Shown: one piece after another, positions 1 to 10,264 of the stretch | How positions within the stretch are numbered: position 1 is the stretch's first letter | Layout: each line of letters begins with the position of its first letter | Assembly (NCBI GenBank): GCA_038880555.1 | Contig: JAVZRN010000003.1 | Location: 108,893 to 172,892, forward strand | Source: Candidatus Bathyarchaeia archaeon | GTDB taxonomy: Archaea; Thermoproteota; Bathyarchaeia; Bathyarchaeales; Bathycorpusculaceae | Reading direction: 5' to 3' | Length of the DNA stretch: 64,000 nt | Translations under genes and position numbers: made by a program | Notes under the pieces: model-generated | Seen by the model: only the letters and a program-made list of their open reading frames with translations | Databases searched by the model: none | Told to the model about the DNA's origin: nothing

Positions 1-154
1 GTTTTCCTATCGTTAATCTTTTTATTGAGTATTTTGTTCTTATAAACCCTAAGTATTAAAGCAAGATACTCATTATGCGTTTATTACCAGCCATTGTTCG
101 GAGATATATATTTTTGTTACGCAAATAAAATAAAATAAAAGGGGTTAGTAGGGG

Positions 155-2716
155 CTACTTCTTCTTCTTGATTGTGTAGATGTTGTATACGCTTATGATG
201 ATGGCGATGATAACGAGCACTAGCAGGACTATAATCAAAGGCTGCATAGTCTGTATAGCTGTCTGTACGGCTGCTTCAGGTGGGGTTCCCTCTACTAGAA
301 CTGTTATCCTGGCGTATGAGGGATAGTAACTCTTGGATCCTGGGAAGGTTAATAGTAGCGTCCAGAGGCCTGGCTTGTCTGGTTTCCATGGAATGCTGAA
401 AGTTCCAGTACGTCCATCAGTAATCGTTCCGCCGATGGGGACGTAGTTGCCTTCAGGGTCGATGGCCTCGAAGGCCACCCAAACGCCATCAATTTTCGCC
501 CAGGGGTCCAATGGGAATTGCTTGTATACGTAGCGCATCCAGTAAGTCATATTCTCGTCAGCCACCGCGGGCACGCCCTTCGGGAACCTTAAGGCTATTT
601 CTGGATCTTTTGTTCCTGGAGAAACATCCAAGACTGAGCCTCTTATTAACAGGCTGGAGCCTAAGGGCACAGCTACTGATGGCGCCTCGACGGTCACCAT
701 GGAAGGACCTTTGCCTACGGCGTATAGGCGGCTGTCATAGTGGTCTAGGGTTGCCATTATGCTGTCGCCGATGACTGCCCGTCCACCCCAGCGGCTTTGC
801 ATGAACATGCCGTCGGCACGCCAGATTTCATCTCCCGTTATGGCGTCAACACATATGAATGGTCCGCCGCGGAACTTGGGGTCCATTGGCGAGTGCTCGG
901 CGTAGCCCATGTAGACCTTGCCGTCAGTTATGAAGCATATCCACATCCACCAATCTTTGTTCCAAAGGCATTCGTTGTATGGGTCTACGGCTTCATAGGT
1001 CCATAGGGTCTCACCCGTCTTTAGGTCATAGCAGTAGAGTATTCCGGAAACGCCTGTTGAGTATAGTCTGCCATAGGCGAAGAACCATGAGTGTTCAACA
1101 GGCCCCCATCCATAGGCGTTAAGGTAGTGCTCGGGTTCTGTGCGCCATAAGTATCGTCCATCTTCTGTGCTGAATCCGTAGAATCGCCTCTCCTCCTTGC
1201 AGAATAGCGCTATAACGCCGTTTTTCCATTCGTTGGTTTGTCCGGCGTAGTGTACAATAACACTTCCTTCGGCCCAAGCAGATGGTGGAGTCCATGTCCT
1301 CCTAAAGAGTAGCGTGCCCTCCTCGCCTGGTTTCAGGCTTAGGCCCCAAACGGTGACTAGCGAATAGTTCCAGCTGATTCCTATTACTCTGTCCTCATAT
1401 GCCGCGTAAGGCGTTAGACCGAAAACCCAAGCGCCAGGTGTTCCTAAATTGGTTGGTATGGAGACATTCCACATGAAGCCTTCCGTTCCATTAACAGTGA
1501 TCTCGTATGGTCTCCACATTTGGCTGCCAGCGCCGTACTTGGCGCCCTTAAGCCATTCTATATGGGTGTTGTTCCATAGGGCCATCCACCCATTCGTAGT
1601 ATCTACAATAACCTTCATTATTTCCCCGTTGGGCCCATAATACATGTAACCGCCTGAAGGCACATTTTCAATTGTGAACTCCCATCTTCCGGTGGAGGCT
1701 CTGTAAAACTTCCATGTGCCTCCGCCTGCATCTTCTATCAGGTATGGGATGGCGCCGTGCTGGTTGGGTGAATCGTATTCGTAGATCTGGCCGAAGCTTA
1801 CTCGAATGTCATCCCTCTCCCATATCACCTCGCCGGTATGAAGGTCTACGGCTACAACGCCTGGGGGTGTTGAATAGGCGCCTGGATAAATTTCAGTATC
1901 GTATGACAGTGCGCTCCAATACTTGTTGTAGTAGAGTACTCCACTTATGATGATGGGGTTCAGCCATTCGCCTTCATAAGCGTCTCCAGTCTTGTAGCCG
2001 TGCTCACCGTATTCTCCTCCGCCAACTCCACCTCCTCCCCCGACCAGTGCACCTATATCGCCTCTTAACGTTTTAGCCCAGAGGATGTGGGGACTTTCAG
2101 GCGCATAATCATTGTTAGGAGCGAAAACGTTCCTGTATGGGCCGGTTCCGTAGAGCCAGTTGCCTCCTATAACGTTCCATTCACGAAGCTGAGAGTCCAC
2201 TGGGCGGACCCAATATTCGCTGGGAAGAGGATGACCTGGATAGATGGGCACCGGCTCCTCTTGTACAATTAAATCAAGGACGTCGCTGTAACTCTCCTCA
2301 AAAATGGTTCCCATCGGAAAGAACTTTAAGCCCTCCCATACAAAAAGGTTTATTGTAATATTTTGCTCTGGGAAGTGAGTCTTCACCTTATACACGCCTA
2401 CTTGATCTGGCACGAAGACTACACCTGTCCCGCCTGTTGAGTCCGTCGTAGTTTCTATGATTTTTGTGGTTCCATTGGGCATCTGGATGATTACTTCAAC
2501 ATGCCAGCCGTATCCATGGGCATGTTCCAGTAATATACCCGTGTGAAACAGCACTTCTTGGTTAACACCTACAGGATTAGGAATCGCATTGATGAAGGGA
2601 AACGTCTTCACCCGCATAGGCTCCTGAGCTAAAGCCGCCGGCATGATAAGGGCTGAAACTGCTAGAACTGCCAACAAGGAAGCCATCACGATCAAAAGCT
2701 TAACGTTCTTTTGCAT
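155..2716 (-). CDS. Secreted PQQ-type beta-propeller surface protein, C-terminally anchored
   Basis: Predicted extracytoplasmic protein of about 853 residues. The ATG at 2716 is preferred over the longer GTG-initiated frame from 2851 because it starts directly with a signal peptide (basic start, hydrophobic stretch, AQ cleavage-like end near residue 31) and has a purine-rich AAAGGAG upstream. An N-terminal beta-rich domain is followed by PQQ-like blades, visible as repeated D-x-x-T-G-E-x-x-W patterns (VDLHTGEVIWERD, YDLKTGETLWTYEA, VDAITGDEIWRAD). A final hydrophobic segment before a KKKK tail should anchor it outside the membrane. It is a diverged paralogue of the two propeller genes at 4874 and 7721. 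Ligand and enzymatic activity are not evident; PQQ binding is not implied by the fold. Confidence 0.85.
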   Translation of the reverse strand: MQKNVKLLIVMASLLAVLAVSALIMPAALAQEPMRVKTFPFINAIPNPVGVNQEVLFHTGILLEHAHGYGWHVEVIIQMPNGTTKIIETTTDSTGGTGVVFVPDQVGVYKVKTHFPEQNITINLFVWEGLKFFPMGTIFEESYSDVLDLIVQEEPVPIYPGHPLPSEYWVRPVDSQLREWNVIGGNWLYGTGPYRNVFAPNNDYAPESPHILWAKTLRGDIGALVGGGGGVGGGEYGEHGYKTGDAYEGEWLNPIIISGVLYYNKYWSALSYDTEIYPGAYSTPPGVVAVDLHTGEVIWERDDIRVSFGQIYEYDSPNQHGAIPYLIEDAGGGTWKFYRASTGRWEFTIENVPSGGYMYYGPNGEIMKVIVDTTNGWMALWNNTHIEWLKGAKYGAGSQMWRPYEITVNGTEGFMWNVSIPTNLGTPGAWVFGLTPYAAYEDRVIGISWNYSLVTVWGLSLKPGEEGTLLFRRTWTPPSAWAEGSVIVHYAGQTNEWKNGVIALFCKEERRFYGFSTEDGRYLWRTEPEHYLNAYGWGPVEHSWFFAYGRLYSTGVSGILYCYDLKTGETLWTYEAVDPYNECLWNKDWWMWICFITDGKVYMGYAEHSPMDPKFRGGPFICVDAITGDEIWRADGMFMQSRWGGRAVIGDSIMATLDHYDSRLYAVGKGPSMVTVEAPSVAVPLGSSLLIRGSVLDVSPGTKDPEIALRFPKGVPAVADENMTYWMRYVYKQFPLDPWAKIDGVWVAFEAIDPEGNYVPIGGTITDGRTGTFSIPWKPDKPGLWTLLLTFPGSKSYYPSYARITVLVEGTPPEAAVQTAIQTMQPLIIVLLVLVIIAIIISVYNIYTIKKKK

Positions 2717-2765
2717 TTTCCTTTCACATCTCCTTTTAAGCACACTCAACATTAAACCCAGCTTT

Positions 2766-2776
2766 GGATATATAAC
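2766..2776 (-). promoter_or_regulatory. TATA-box promoter of the first propeller gene
   Basis: On the minus strand this reads GTTATATATCC, an archaeal TATA element about 50 nt before the ATG at 2716, giving a leader of roughly 25 nt. The gene-free stretch 2717-3046 holds this promoter and upstream sequence of the rightward transglutaminase gene; I see no RNA gene or other coding frame in it. Confidence 0.45.
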
Positions 2777-3046
2777 ATTTGCGCGCGCGTTAGCAACGTA
2801 AATCTTGTAATAGGCTATAAAGATGCCACCATAAAAGGGGTTATCCGCCACAAAGCGTTTCTAAAATGCTGCTACCGGAGTAGCCATTTTCGCGAAGACC
2901 CCCTTGTCAAGGCTCTTGCCTTTATATAAGCTTCCTTAGACGAATATCTTATCCCATAATTAAAATGTTACTGTTAGAATTATTTTAATTTTAAACGCTA
3001 GCAAAACTTAAACTTTGCAAAAACCAATATTTTTATTAGGGTAAGA

Positions 3047-4774
3047 ATGAAGCAATATAGGGCTTTACAGTTTATAGCGGTATTCATGCTTTTTACTGTA
3101 TCGCTCTCATGGCTTTTTTTGGTTTATACAAGTTATTCGTCAAAATTGGGCGACGTTAAAGGTATCTTTGAACGTGTATACACTTTCTACATTCAAGTTG
3201 GAATTTTCCAGATTGCCCACAAACTCTATGTTTCAGTGCCGCCGTCACTCTACTATTTCTACCATGGAGAAAGCCATTCAATATTTAATATCAATGATTA
3301 TGGCAAGTTTGTTACACCTGAGACTGTTAGACCCATAGCTGAATGTATCCGAGAGGTTGTCGGTGGCAACAATGAAAGCTTTGTCAACGCCGTCTTAACA
3401 TTAATTCAACAAATGACATACACGGTAAGTGACATAAAATACCCCGTGGAAACCATCGTTGATGGTTTTGGGGACTGCGATGTTTTTTCGCTTCTCGCCG
3501 CCTCAATAATAAAGGCTGGGGGTTTGGACGTAGTCCTATTTTACTATAAGGATTTAAACCCCCCACATATGAATTTAGGAGTCCATTTAAATTCTAACCC
3601 ATCCCACACATGGTGGACGAAGCCCACATACTTTGAGTACCTTGGAAAAAGGTATTGGGTGGCTGAATGCACCCCTCAAAAGCGGTGGAAGGTTGGTGAA
3701 CAGCTTGAAATTGTGGCAAATATTGAACCATTAATAATCCCGCTGAAATATGAGGGAAAATCACCTGCAATGGTTTCGGCAAGCCTAGATAAACCTTTGA
3801 AGAATTCCTCAATATCGGCAAGCGTGTTTATTAAGCGTTTAAATAATAAAAGTTTCTTCACTATTTCCGGTTCCATTTCACCAGGTTTGGCTAGACAGCC
3901 CGTGAAAATTTATATTAGCAAAGATGAGAAATCTTGGCGTTTTTTAGGAGAGACGTTCACGGATGATTTCGGAAACTATTCCTTCAATTTGGCCGCTAAT
4001 CTAATAGGATTGAACTATTTTAAAACGAGTTGGAGTGGGTCCTTAGGCTATGCCGGTTCAGACAGCACTACAATCACACTTTTAGTTGGGGGAAAAAGAA
4101 GTAACCCCGCTCCACCTGAATATCTGGACATCCCTGAAAATCCAATTTTACGCGCTTATTTAGCCACGATTTATAAGCTTTTTCAGCGTTTAAATCGAAG
4201 TGTTGAAACGCGCTTCTTTAAACTGCTGGATTCGGAGTCTCTATCAATGATTAGCGGAGAATTCGCAGTTTTAAAGAAGGGGGACTTAAATTACACGTTC
4301 GGCTTTATTTTGTCCGGCGCAAACGCTAACTATAGTATAAACGTGCAAGGCATGGATGGCGAAGATGTTTTCCAAATTGTAAGACAGACGGTTGAGACTG
4401 AAATTGTGCTGGTAAAGGTGCCAGTAAATCTTAAAGAAAACAGTTGGTACGAGATTGAGGTGAACGTCTCCGATGAATATCTTACGGCAAGGCTTTATGA
4501 AGGTGATAGGTTTTTGAAAGGGATTGGGGTTAAATGGCAAAATTCAAGTATCACTAAATTTGGAGCGTTTATGAAGTGTAATAATTCGGCGTTAGCCCTT
4601 AAAAACTTGAAGGCTGAAACCACGAACGACAAGATCCAAGCGTCAGGAAATATTGACCTTTCACGAGGCACTAATTTATGGTTGCTTTATATTCTTGTTT
4701 TATTTGTCTTGGTAATTATTCCCTTAACATTAATTTTAAAGTCGAAGAGAACGCTATGGTTTAGCAAATTATAG
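3047..4774 (+). CDS. Membrane-anchored transglutaminase-like protein
   Basis: A 575-residue protein with an N-terminal membrane segment (residues 8-29) and a C-terminal one followed by a basic tail, so the bulk should sit outside the cell. Residues 115-210 look like a transglutaminase-like core: GDCDVFSLLAA with C144 as candidate nucleophile, then histidines at 174/180, then a W-x-A-E segment where the third catalytic residue would be expected. The family includes cysteine proteases and crosslinking enzymes; the sequence does not tell which. A beta-rich ectodomain follows. It sits alone between two minus-strand propeller genes, suggesting a role in processing or linking surface proteins, which is inference. 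Start ATG has AGGGTAAG just upstream. Confidence 0.75.
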   Translation: MKQYRALQFIAVFMLFTVSLSWLFLVYTSYSSKLGDVKGIFERVYTFYIQVGIFQIAHKLYVSVPPSLYYFYHGESHSIFNINDYGKFVTPETVRPIAECIREVVGGNNESFVNAVLTLIQQMTYTVSDIKYPVETIVDGFGDCDVFSLLAASIIKAGGLDVVLFYYKDLNPPHMNLGVHLNSNPSHTWWTKPTYFEYLGKRYWVAECTPQKRWKVGEQLEIVANIEPLIIPLKYEGKSPAMVSASLDKPLKNSSISASVFIKRLNNKSFFTISGSISPGLARQPVKIYISKDEKSWRFLGETFTDDFGNYSFNLAANLIGLNYFKTSWSGSLGYAGSDSTTITLLVGGKRSNPAPPEYLDIPENPILRAYLATIYKLFQRLNRSVETRFFKLLDSESLSMISGEFAVLKKGDLNYTFGFILSGANANYSINVQGMDGEDVFQIVRQTVETEIVLVKVPVNLKENSWYEIEVNVSDEYLTARLYEGDRFLKGIGVKWQNSSITKFGAFMKCNNSALALKNLKAETTNDKIQASGNIDLSRGTNLWLLYILVLFVLVIIPLTLILKSKRTLWFSKL

Positions 4775-4844
4775 CTCTCTGGCATTTTCTCATGAGAATA
4801 TCCCGCGTTGTAGATGGAAGTCGTTAGAAGATTTACAATTTGCT

Positions 4845-4860
4845 TTAAAAATAAAAAAAG
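4845..4860 (-). terminator. T-rich termination tract after the second propeller gene
   Basis: On the minus strand a T-rich run (CTTTTTTTATTTTT type) lies immediately after the stop at 4874. Archaeal transcription ends at such U-tracts without needing a hairpin. No experimental support. Confidence 0.35.
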
Positions 4861-4873
4861 AGGTAAGTGAATT

Positions 4874-7456
4874 TTATTTTGCCGCATGTTTTAGCATTTT
4901 TCTATTGACGTATATATTGTAAGCCACTAGAATTATGCAGATTATGACTATAACTATTAGTGCTGTTACCAGTGTTTGTGTCAACCCTAGTTGTTCGGCG
5001 GCGGCCGCTGCAGGAGGAGCGGCTGTTACTGCCAAGGCTGTTGAGGCGTAGCTGTCGTAGTAGCTTTTACTCCCGCCAAATACGACAGATATGATATATC
5101 TGCCTTCCTTCTGCGGCGTCCAAACTATGCTGAATATTCCGTCGCTGAGCGGGTCTGTTGTTGCGTTACCTACGTAAATGACTTCGCCGCTTTCATGGGT
5201 TGCCCATACCTCAACGGTTACGCCCTTGACTTTTTCAGGCATCTTTTTCTGCATGACGAGGTATTCCATCCAAGCGCTCATATCTTCATCGGCTACACAG
5301 GGCGTATCTTTAACAGCTGGGGATTGATCTGTAACCGTGCCTTTTATCAACACACTTGAACCCGCTGGTACAACATCATTCTTGATTTCGACTGTAATTT
5401 TTGTAAGTCCCTTCCCGAAGCAGTATATTTGATTGTCGTATGAGTTGAGATCTATTAGGTAACCGTCGGCTACTACCGGGTTGTTGCCCCAGAAGCTTAT
5501 CTTCCATAACTCATTGCCAGTGTCGGCGTCTATGCAGCGGAGCTTGCCTCCCGGCCATAGAATTGGGCCTGGCGAGTGCTCGTTGGTGTACAGGTAAACT
5601 TTTTTGTCAGCAATGAAGCCTAACACGGCGGTGCATCTCGGCCAGTAGCCTTCAAGACCTAGGTTTTCAGTTTCATAAGTCCATAGGCGCTGACCGGTTT
5701 TGATGTCATAACAGTAGACAGTACCACCGCCACCTATCGAGTCGGCTGAATAAAGCCTGCCATAGGCTATAGCCGAACTTACGCCGTACATATGCAGATC
5801 AGTTTCAGATGCGCTTGGACCCCAAATGAGATTACCATTCGTAATGTTATAGCACCACCATTGCCTAGTTTCTTTAGCCCATATGAAGTAGACGCCGTCG
5901 CCAACAGGCCCTATCGAAAGTGTCAGATTTCCTGCTGGCCAGGTTCTCACTTTGGTCCATTTGACGACACCTAGGGTATTTTTGTCTAAGCTTATTACAC
6001 AATCCGTGAAATTTGGCGGCGTTCCCATGAACATTCCAAGCATAGCGCCTGCCGTTGAGAATAGCATGGTTTTTGTTGACCAGTCGATTCCTCGGAAGGA
6101 TACGCCTGGAGGCAAGTTTAGCGTTACATTGTCTATATATCCTGTGGATGCGGGGATTACTTCGCCGAGAGGTGGCCTCCATAGCCAGTACCAGTTGTTG
6201 GCGAGGAATGGGTTAGCGGTTATGGGGTTGTTTTGGATGCAGTGGGTTGAGTTCCAAATTGCCAGCCATGAATTGTTGGGGCCAAGCTCAAAGATCAGAA
6301 TGTTGCCCTTCTCATCCACGACAGTTTGCGAAGCGCCAAATACTGCGCCCGTTGATGGCACTCCTTCAATGGTACATATCCAGTTTCCAGTCCAAGCGTC
6401 ATACAAAGACCAGTAGTTAGTAGTGGCGAAGGTTTCAGGATCCATAACAGACCAAGTTGACCATAAATATGCGATGATTCCATGCTGGTTTGGCGACTCA
6501 TAATCAAGCAGCTGTGCAAAGCTTATTTGTGGATAATTCATTCCAAGGAAGCCGAAGGCGGGACCCTGCTTTGGACCAGTGCCGTTACGCCACCAAATCT
6601 CTTCGCCAGTGCGTACATCTATACAGTAGAATCCATACCGCGGCTGGGTTGGCACATTGTAGTAAAGTCTGCCCAAAATCACTGGAGGCCCGCCCATAAA
6701 GCCACCCCAGTAGCTTTCATAGCTTAGGCCAGTGTAGTATCCTAGATCGTTGTATTCTCCACCTACTATGCCTCCGAAGGTTATGGGCCTGGTCCAGACT
6801 ATGTGGGCGGTTTCAGGAGCCTTAGTATAGTAATTGACGTTCCGCGACATTCCCGCCCCAAGATAGCTTCCAGCTATTTGTCCCCAGCCTAAGTTTTCTT
6901 GGCTTATTGGTCTTTTCCAGTAGCCTACCGGAAGTGGCGGCGGAGTGTATTCTGGTATTGGTGTTTCTTGAACTGTAACCTCAACCACCCTGCTGTAGCT
7001 CTCCAAGTATATGTCGCCTATGAACAGGTTTGCAAACGCCCAGAAGCCTATCCAACCCTCTGGCGGCGGATTTTTGCCTTCCAGGACTTGTTCTGGGAAG
7101 TGAAGTTGAAACTTGTACGTGCCTGTTTGGGTTGGCGTGTAGCGGTCAAATATGCAGCCAACAGGGTCAGACGTATACGTCTTGATTTCCTGCGTATTAT
7201 CCGGCTTAGTGATGATCAACTCCATTGTCCATCGATCCCCATATTTACCACTGGCCGTAGGCGGATACTTATCCATGAAACCAAAAACATAAAGCGACTG
7301 TCCTTTGCCTATTGGACTTGGAAACACCTCTAGATAGGCATAGGTAGGAATCCTCCAAGGCGGTGTATGGGCGCCGACAACACCAAAGCCTGACAACAAC
7401 ATAACAGCCGCAAGCACCAAAGTTGGCAAAAGAATCTTTCTAGACCTCTTCACCAT
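4874..7456 (-). CDS. Secreted PQQ-type beta-propeller surface protein (copy 2)
   Basis: About 860 residues. The ATG at 7456 (MVKRSRK) is preferred to the TTG twelve bases upstream because the GGGGTG ribosome binding site lies between them. Signal peptide in the first 30 residues, an N-terminal Ig-like region, then propeller blades with D-x-x-T-G-x-x-x-W repeats (YDIKTGQRLWTYE, IDADTGNELWKIS), a C-terminal beta-sandwich, an alanine/proline linker and a membrane anchor. The first about 136 residues are identical to those of the next gene upstream (7721-10264) at DNA level, while the rest has diverged but is clearly paralogous. Probably a surface or matrix protein; no ligand can be named. Confidence 0.85.
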   Translation of the reverse strand: MVKRSRKILLPTLVLAAVMLLSGFGVVGAHTPPWRIPTYAYLEVFPSPIGKGQSLYVFGFMDKYPPTASGKYGDRWTMELIITKPDNTQEIKTYTSDPVGCIFDRYTPTQTGTYKFQLHFPEQVLEGKNPPPEGWIGFWAFANLFIGDIYLESYSRVVEVTVQETPIPEYTPPPLPVGYWKRPISQENLGWGQIAGSYLGAGMSRNVNYYTKAPETAHIVWTRPITFGGIVGGEYNDLGYYTGLSYESYWGGFMGGPPVILGRLYYNVPTQPRYGFYCIDVRTGEEIWWRNGTGPKQGPAFGFLGMNYPQISFAQLLDYESPNQHGIIAYLWSTWSVMDPETFATTNYWSLYDAWTGNWICTIEGVPSTGAVFGASQTVVDEKGNILIFELGPNNSWLAIWNSTHCIQNNPITANPFLANNWYWLWRPPLGEVIPASTGYIDNVTLNLPPGVSFRGIDWSTKTMLFSTAGAMLGMFMGTPPNFTDCVISLDKNTLGVVKWTKVRTWPAGNLTLSIGPVGDGVYFIWAKETRQWWCYNITNGNLIWGPSASETDLHMYGVSSAIAYGRLYSADSIGGGGTVYCYDIKTGQRLWTYETENLGLEGYWPRCTAVLGFIADKKVYLYTNEHSPGPILWPGGKLRCIDADTGNELWKISFWGNNPVVADGYLIDLNSYDNQIYCFGKGLTKITVEIKNDVVPAGSSVLIKGTVTDQSPAVKDTPCVADEDMSAWMEYLVMQKKMPEKVKGVTVEVWATHESGEVIYVGNATTDPLSDGIFSIVWTPQKEGRYIISVVFGGSKSYYDSYASTALAVTAAPPAAAAAEQLGLTQTLVTALIVIVIICIILVAYNIYVNRKMLKHAAK

Positions 7457-7500
7457 TAAACACCCCAAACCAAATATAAATGCGTCTCTTTATAAAACTT
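7062..7500. repeat. 439-bp perfect direct repeat, copy A
   Basis: Identical base for base to 9870-10308 (offset 2808). It covers the TATA promoter, ribosome binding site, signal peptide and N-terminal domain of the propeller gene. Identity stops abruptly on both sides: in codons for a glycine/proline-rich stretch on the left and just upstream of the TATA element on the right. This is what recent duplication or gene conversion would leave. Confidence 0.95.
7489..7497 (-). promoter_or_regulatory. TATA-box promoter of propeller copy 2
   Basis: Minus-strand TTTTATAAA about 37 nt upstream of the ATG at 7456, leaving a leader of about 10 nt that just includes the GGGGTG ribosome binding site at 7461-7466. 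The same arrangement recurs in the duplicated copy at 10297-10305. Confidence 0.6.
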
Positions 7501-7720
7501 ATGAACGCCGCTTGACGTATACAACTTATATTAGGACGCAACCACGCGGACGCCGCTATTTCGCGTTTCCGTTCGACAAAAGGCTAAGTTTTAATTGGTG
7601 TGGATAGTTTTCTGTGTAAATTATGAGTTCTTTCACCTTTCTTTTTTCCTTGGCGCGCCGGGGCGCTCTCCATTAAATATATAAAAAGAGGGGGTTGGAG
7701 ACTTAGCCTTCTTCCTTGAG

Positions 7721-10264
7721 CTACTTTCGTTTTCTGAGCAGGTAAAGGTTAGCTGCGCCTATAACTATTGCTATAGCAACAAGCACTGTCAAAACGATGT
7801 TCCAAGGCTGCAAGGCTTCAACTGTGGCAGCCGCGGTAGGGGCGACTGATGTTACGCCTATGGCTGTTGAGGCGTAACTGTCCCAGTAGCTTTTGCTTCC
7901 TGCGAAAACGGCTGTTATTATGTATGTTCCTTCATTTGGAGGCGTCCATAAGAGGCGGAAGATGCCGCCGTTAAGCGGATCTGTAGTGGCTGTACCAATC
8001 ATTGTTGTCTCACCTGTTTCGCTTATGGCGTAAACCTCAACAGGCACACCCCTAACAGTCCCAGGCATAGACTTCTGCATCACCAAATACTCCATCCAAC
8101 CACTCATATCCTCATCAGCCACCGCAGGCGTACCCTTAGCAGCTGGAGACAAGTCTAAGACTCTGCCTTCGATGAGGACGCTCGAGCCTTTAGAGACAAC
8201 CTTTGGCAGGGCGGAAAGCTCTATTGCTGTCTGTCCTTTTCCGAAGCAGTATATTCGGTTGTCGTAGGCGTTGAGGTCTACTAAGTAGCCGTCAGCCACA
8301 ATAGGTCCATTACCCCAGAAGCTTATCTTCCATAATTCTGTGCCGTTATCTGCATCTATGCAGCGGAGTTTGGCACCGGCCCATAGAGTAGGCCCAGGCG
8401 AGTGCTCGTTAGTGTAGAGGTAAAGCTTTTTGTCTGCAATATGGCCTAATATGGCGGTGCATCTCGGCCAGTAGCCTCCTAAGCCTAGGTTTTCAGTTTC
8501 ATAAGTCCATAGGCGCTGTCCGGTTTTAACATCATAGCAGTAAACTGTTCCGCCACCTCCTACGGAGTCGGCGCTGTACAGTCGACCATAGGCTATTGCT
8601 GCACTCACGCCATACATGTGCAAGTCGGTTTCAGACTCGGTTGGACCCCACAGTAAACTGCCGTTTTCAAGGCTGTAACCCCACCATTGCCTTGTTTCTT
8701 TTGATCTCATGGTGAATACTCCATCTTGAAGGCTTACCGGACCTACGGATAATGTTAGGTTACCTGGCGGTGGCGAATAGCTTTTGAGCCAAAGCTTTTC
8801 GCCTTCATGTCCGGGTCTCGTATCTAAACACCACATGGTGTATGGGGGTGTACCAAATTGTCCTAGAGCAGCCAAACCTGATGTGCCGAGTATTCTGTCT
8901 TCTAAAACTGCGACGATGGAGCCTGTTATCCCTTCGGGTAGAGTCACATTCCATGAGTAGCCCTTTGAGCCATCAATTGTTCCGCCGAGCCTCGGCCTCC
9001 ACATCCAGTATTCGTTAATATCCCAGACTCCTGGTGTTCCAAGGTCCTTTTGCGCTTCCCAAATGGCTCTGCTTGAGTTCCAAAGTGCTAACCAGCCCTT
9101 CGCCGCATTAAGTTGGTATATTAAAATGCTTCCATCTTTACCTAGAACCGTTGTGCCAGAAGGCACGTTGATTATGTTGCATATCCAGTTTCCAGTGAAT
9201 GCATCATACATTTGCCAAACATTGCCGTATGCTGCTGGAACCGTTGGAATAGTGCTGTATGTCGCCCACAGATAGGCAAGGATTCCATGCTGGTTAGGGG
9301 ACTCATAATCAAGCAATTGACCAAATCTAAGTTGTGGATAGAATTCTTTGAAGAACCAAATCTCGTAGAGTATTGGTCCAGTGCTGTTATGCCACCATAT
9401 TTCTTCGCCGGTTCGCAGATCTACGCAGTACCATCCATATCTTGGTGGGGCTGGAGTGTTGTAATATAGCCTCCCCAACATGACAACCGGCGGGGTCCAA
9501 TAAGACTCGTATGAAATGCCCGTGTAATAGCCTAAATCATCAAATTGCCCTTCCACAATGCCTCCGAAGGTTATGGGCCGCGTCCAAACTATGTGAGCGG
9601 ATTCAGGTCCTTTACTGTAGGGATTAACTCTGGTTCCATAAGGATATTTAACCCATCCTAGTCCAAGCCAATTGCCCGTTAATTGTCCCCATCCTAGGTT
9701 TTCTTGGCTTATGGGTCTGGTCCAGTAGCTTTTTGGCAATGGTGGGGGTGCGTATTCTGGGATGGGTTCTTCTTGAACTGTGACGGAAACGATAGCACTA
9801 TAACTCTCTAAGAAAGTGTCATTGATAAACAGTAGATTCAACTGAAAACCTGGAGCATAGCCAGGAGGCGGCGGCGGATTTTTGCCTTCCAGGACTTGTT
9901 CTGGGAAGTGAAGTTGAAACTTGTACGTGCCTGTTTGGGTTGGCGTGTAGCGGTCAAATATGCAGCCAACAGGGTCAGACGTATACGTCTTGATTTCCTG
10001 CGTATTATCCGGCTTAGTGATGATCAACTCCATTGTCCATCGATCCCCATATTTACCACTGGCCGTAGGCGGATACTTATCCATGAAACCAAAAACATAA
10101 AGCGACTGTCCTTTGCCTATTGGACTTGGAAACACCTCTAGATAGGCATAGGTAGGAATCCTCCAAGGCGGTGTATGGGCGCCGACAACACCAAAGCCTG
10201 ACAACAACATAACAGCCGCAAGCACCAAAGTTGGCAAAAGAATCTTTCTAGACCTCTTCACCAT
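7721..10264 (-). CDS. Secreted PQQ-type beta-propeller surface protein (copy 3)
   Basis: About 847 residues, start ATG at 10264 with GGGGTG before it. Signal peptide, N-terminal Ig-like region identical to copy 2, propeller blades (VDLRTGEEIWWHN, YDVKTGQRLWTYE, IDADNGTELWKIS), a C-terminal beta-sandwich, a short linker and a C-terminal membrane segment before RKRK. Besides the perfect 5' repeat, the blade region around 8340-8600 and the segment around 8050-8150 remain very similar to copy 2, whereas the central part differs, giving a mosaic pattern. Likely a co-evolving pair of surface proteins. Confidence 0.85.
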   Translation of the reverse strand: MVKRSRKILLPTLVLAAVMLLSGFGVVGAHTPPWRIPTYAYLEVFPSPIGKGQSLYVFGFMDKYPPTASGKYGDRWTMELIITKPDNTQEIKTYTSDPVGCIFDRYTPTQTGTYKFQLHFPEQVLEGKNPPPPPGYAPGFQLNLLFINDTFLESYSAIVSVTVQEEPIPEYAPPPLPKSYWTRPISQENLGWGQLTGNWLGLGWVKYPYGTRVNPYSKGPESAHIVWTRPITFGGIVEGQFDDLGYYTGISYESYWTPPVVMLGRLYYNTPAPPRYGWYCVDLRTGEEIWWHNSTGPILYEIWFFKEFYPQLRFGQLLDYESPNQHGILAYLWATYSTIPTVPAAYGNVWQMYDAFTGNWICNIINVPSGTTVLGKDGSILIYQLNAAKGWLALWNSSRAIWEAQKDLGTPGVWDINEYWMWRPRLGGTIDGSKGYSWNVTLPEGITGSIVAVLEDRILGTSGLAALGQFGTPPYTMWCLDTRPGHEGEKLWLKSYSPPPGNLTLSVGPVSLQDGVFTMRSKETRQWWGYSLENGSLLWGPTESETDLHMYGVSAAIAYGRLYSADSVGGGGTVYCYDVKTGQRLWTYETENLGLGGYWPRCTAILGHIADKKLYLYTNEHSPGPTLWAGAKLRCIDADNGTELWKISFWGNGPIVADGYLVDLNAYDNRIYCFGKGQTAIELSALPKVVSKGSSVLIEGRVLDLSPAAKGTPAVADEDMSGWMEYLVMQKSMPGTVRGVPVEVYAISETGETTMIGTATTDPLNGGIFRLLWTPPNEGTYIITAVFAGSKSYWDSYASTAIGVTSVAPTAAATVEALQPWNIVLTVLVAIAIVIGAANLYLLRKRK

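Noticed and set aside
5792..7333. Several long plus-strand frames opposite the propeller genes
   Set aside because: They lie antisense to clear propeller coding sequence, repeat in both paralogues and give arginine- and tryptophan-rich nonsense.
7652..7659. GC-rich palindrome GGCGCGCC in an AT-rich gap
   Set aside because: Single occurrence with no second element or gene context; nothing further can be supported.
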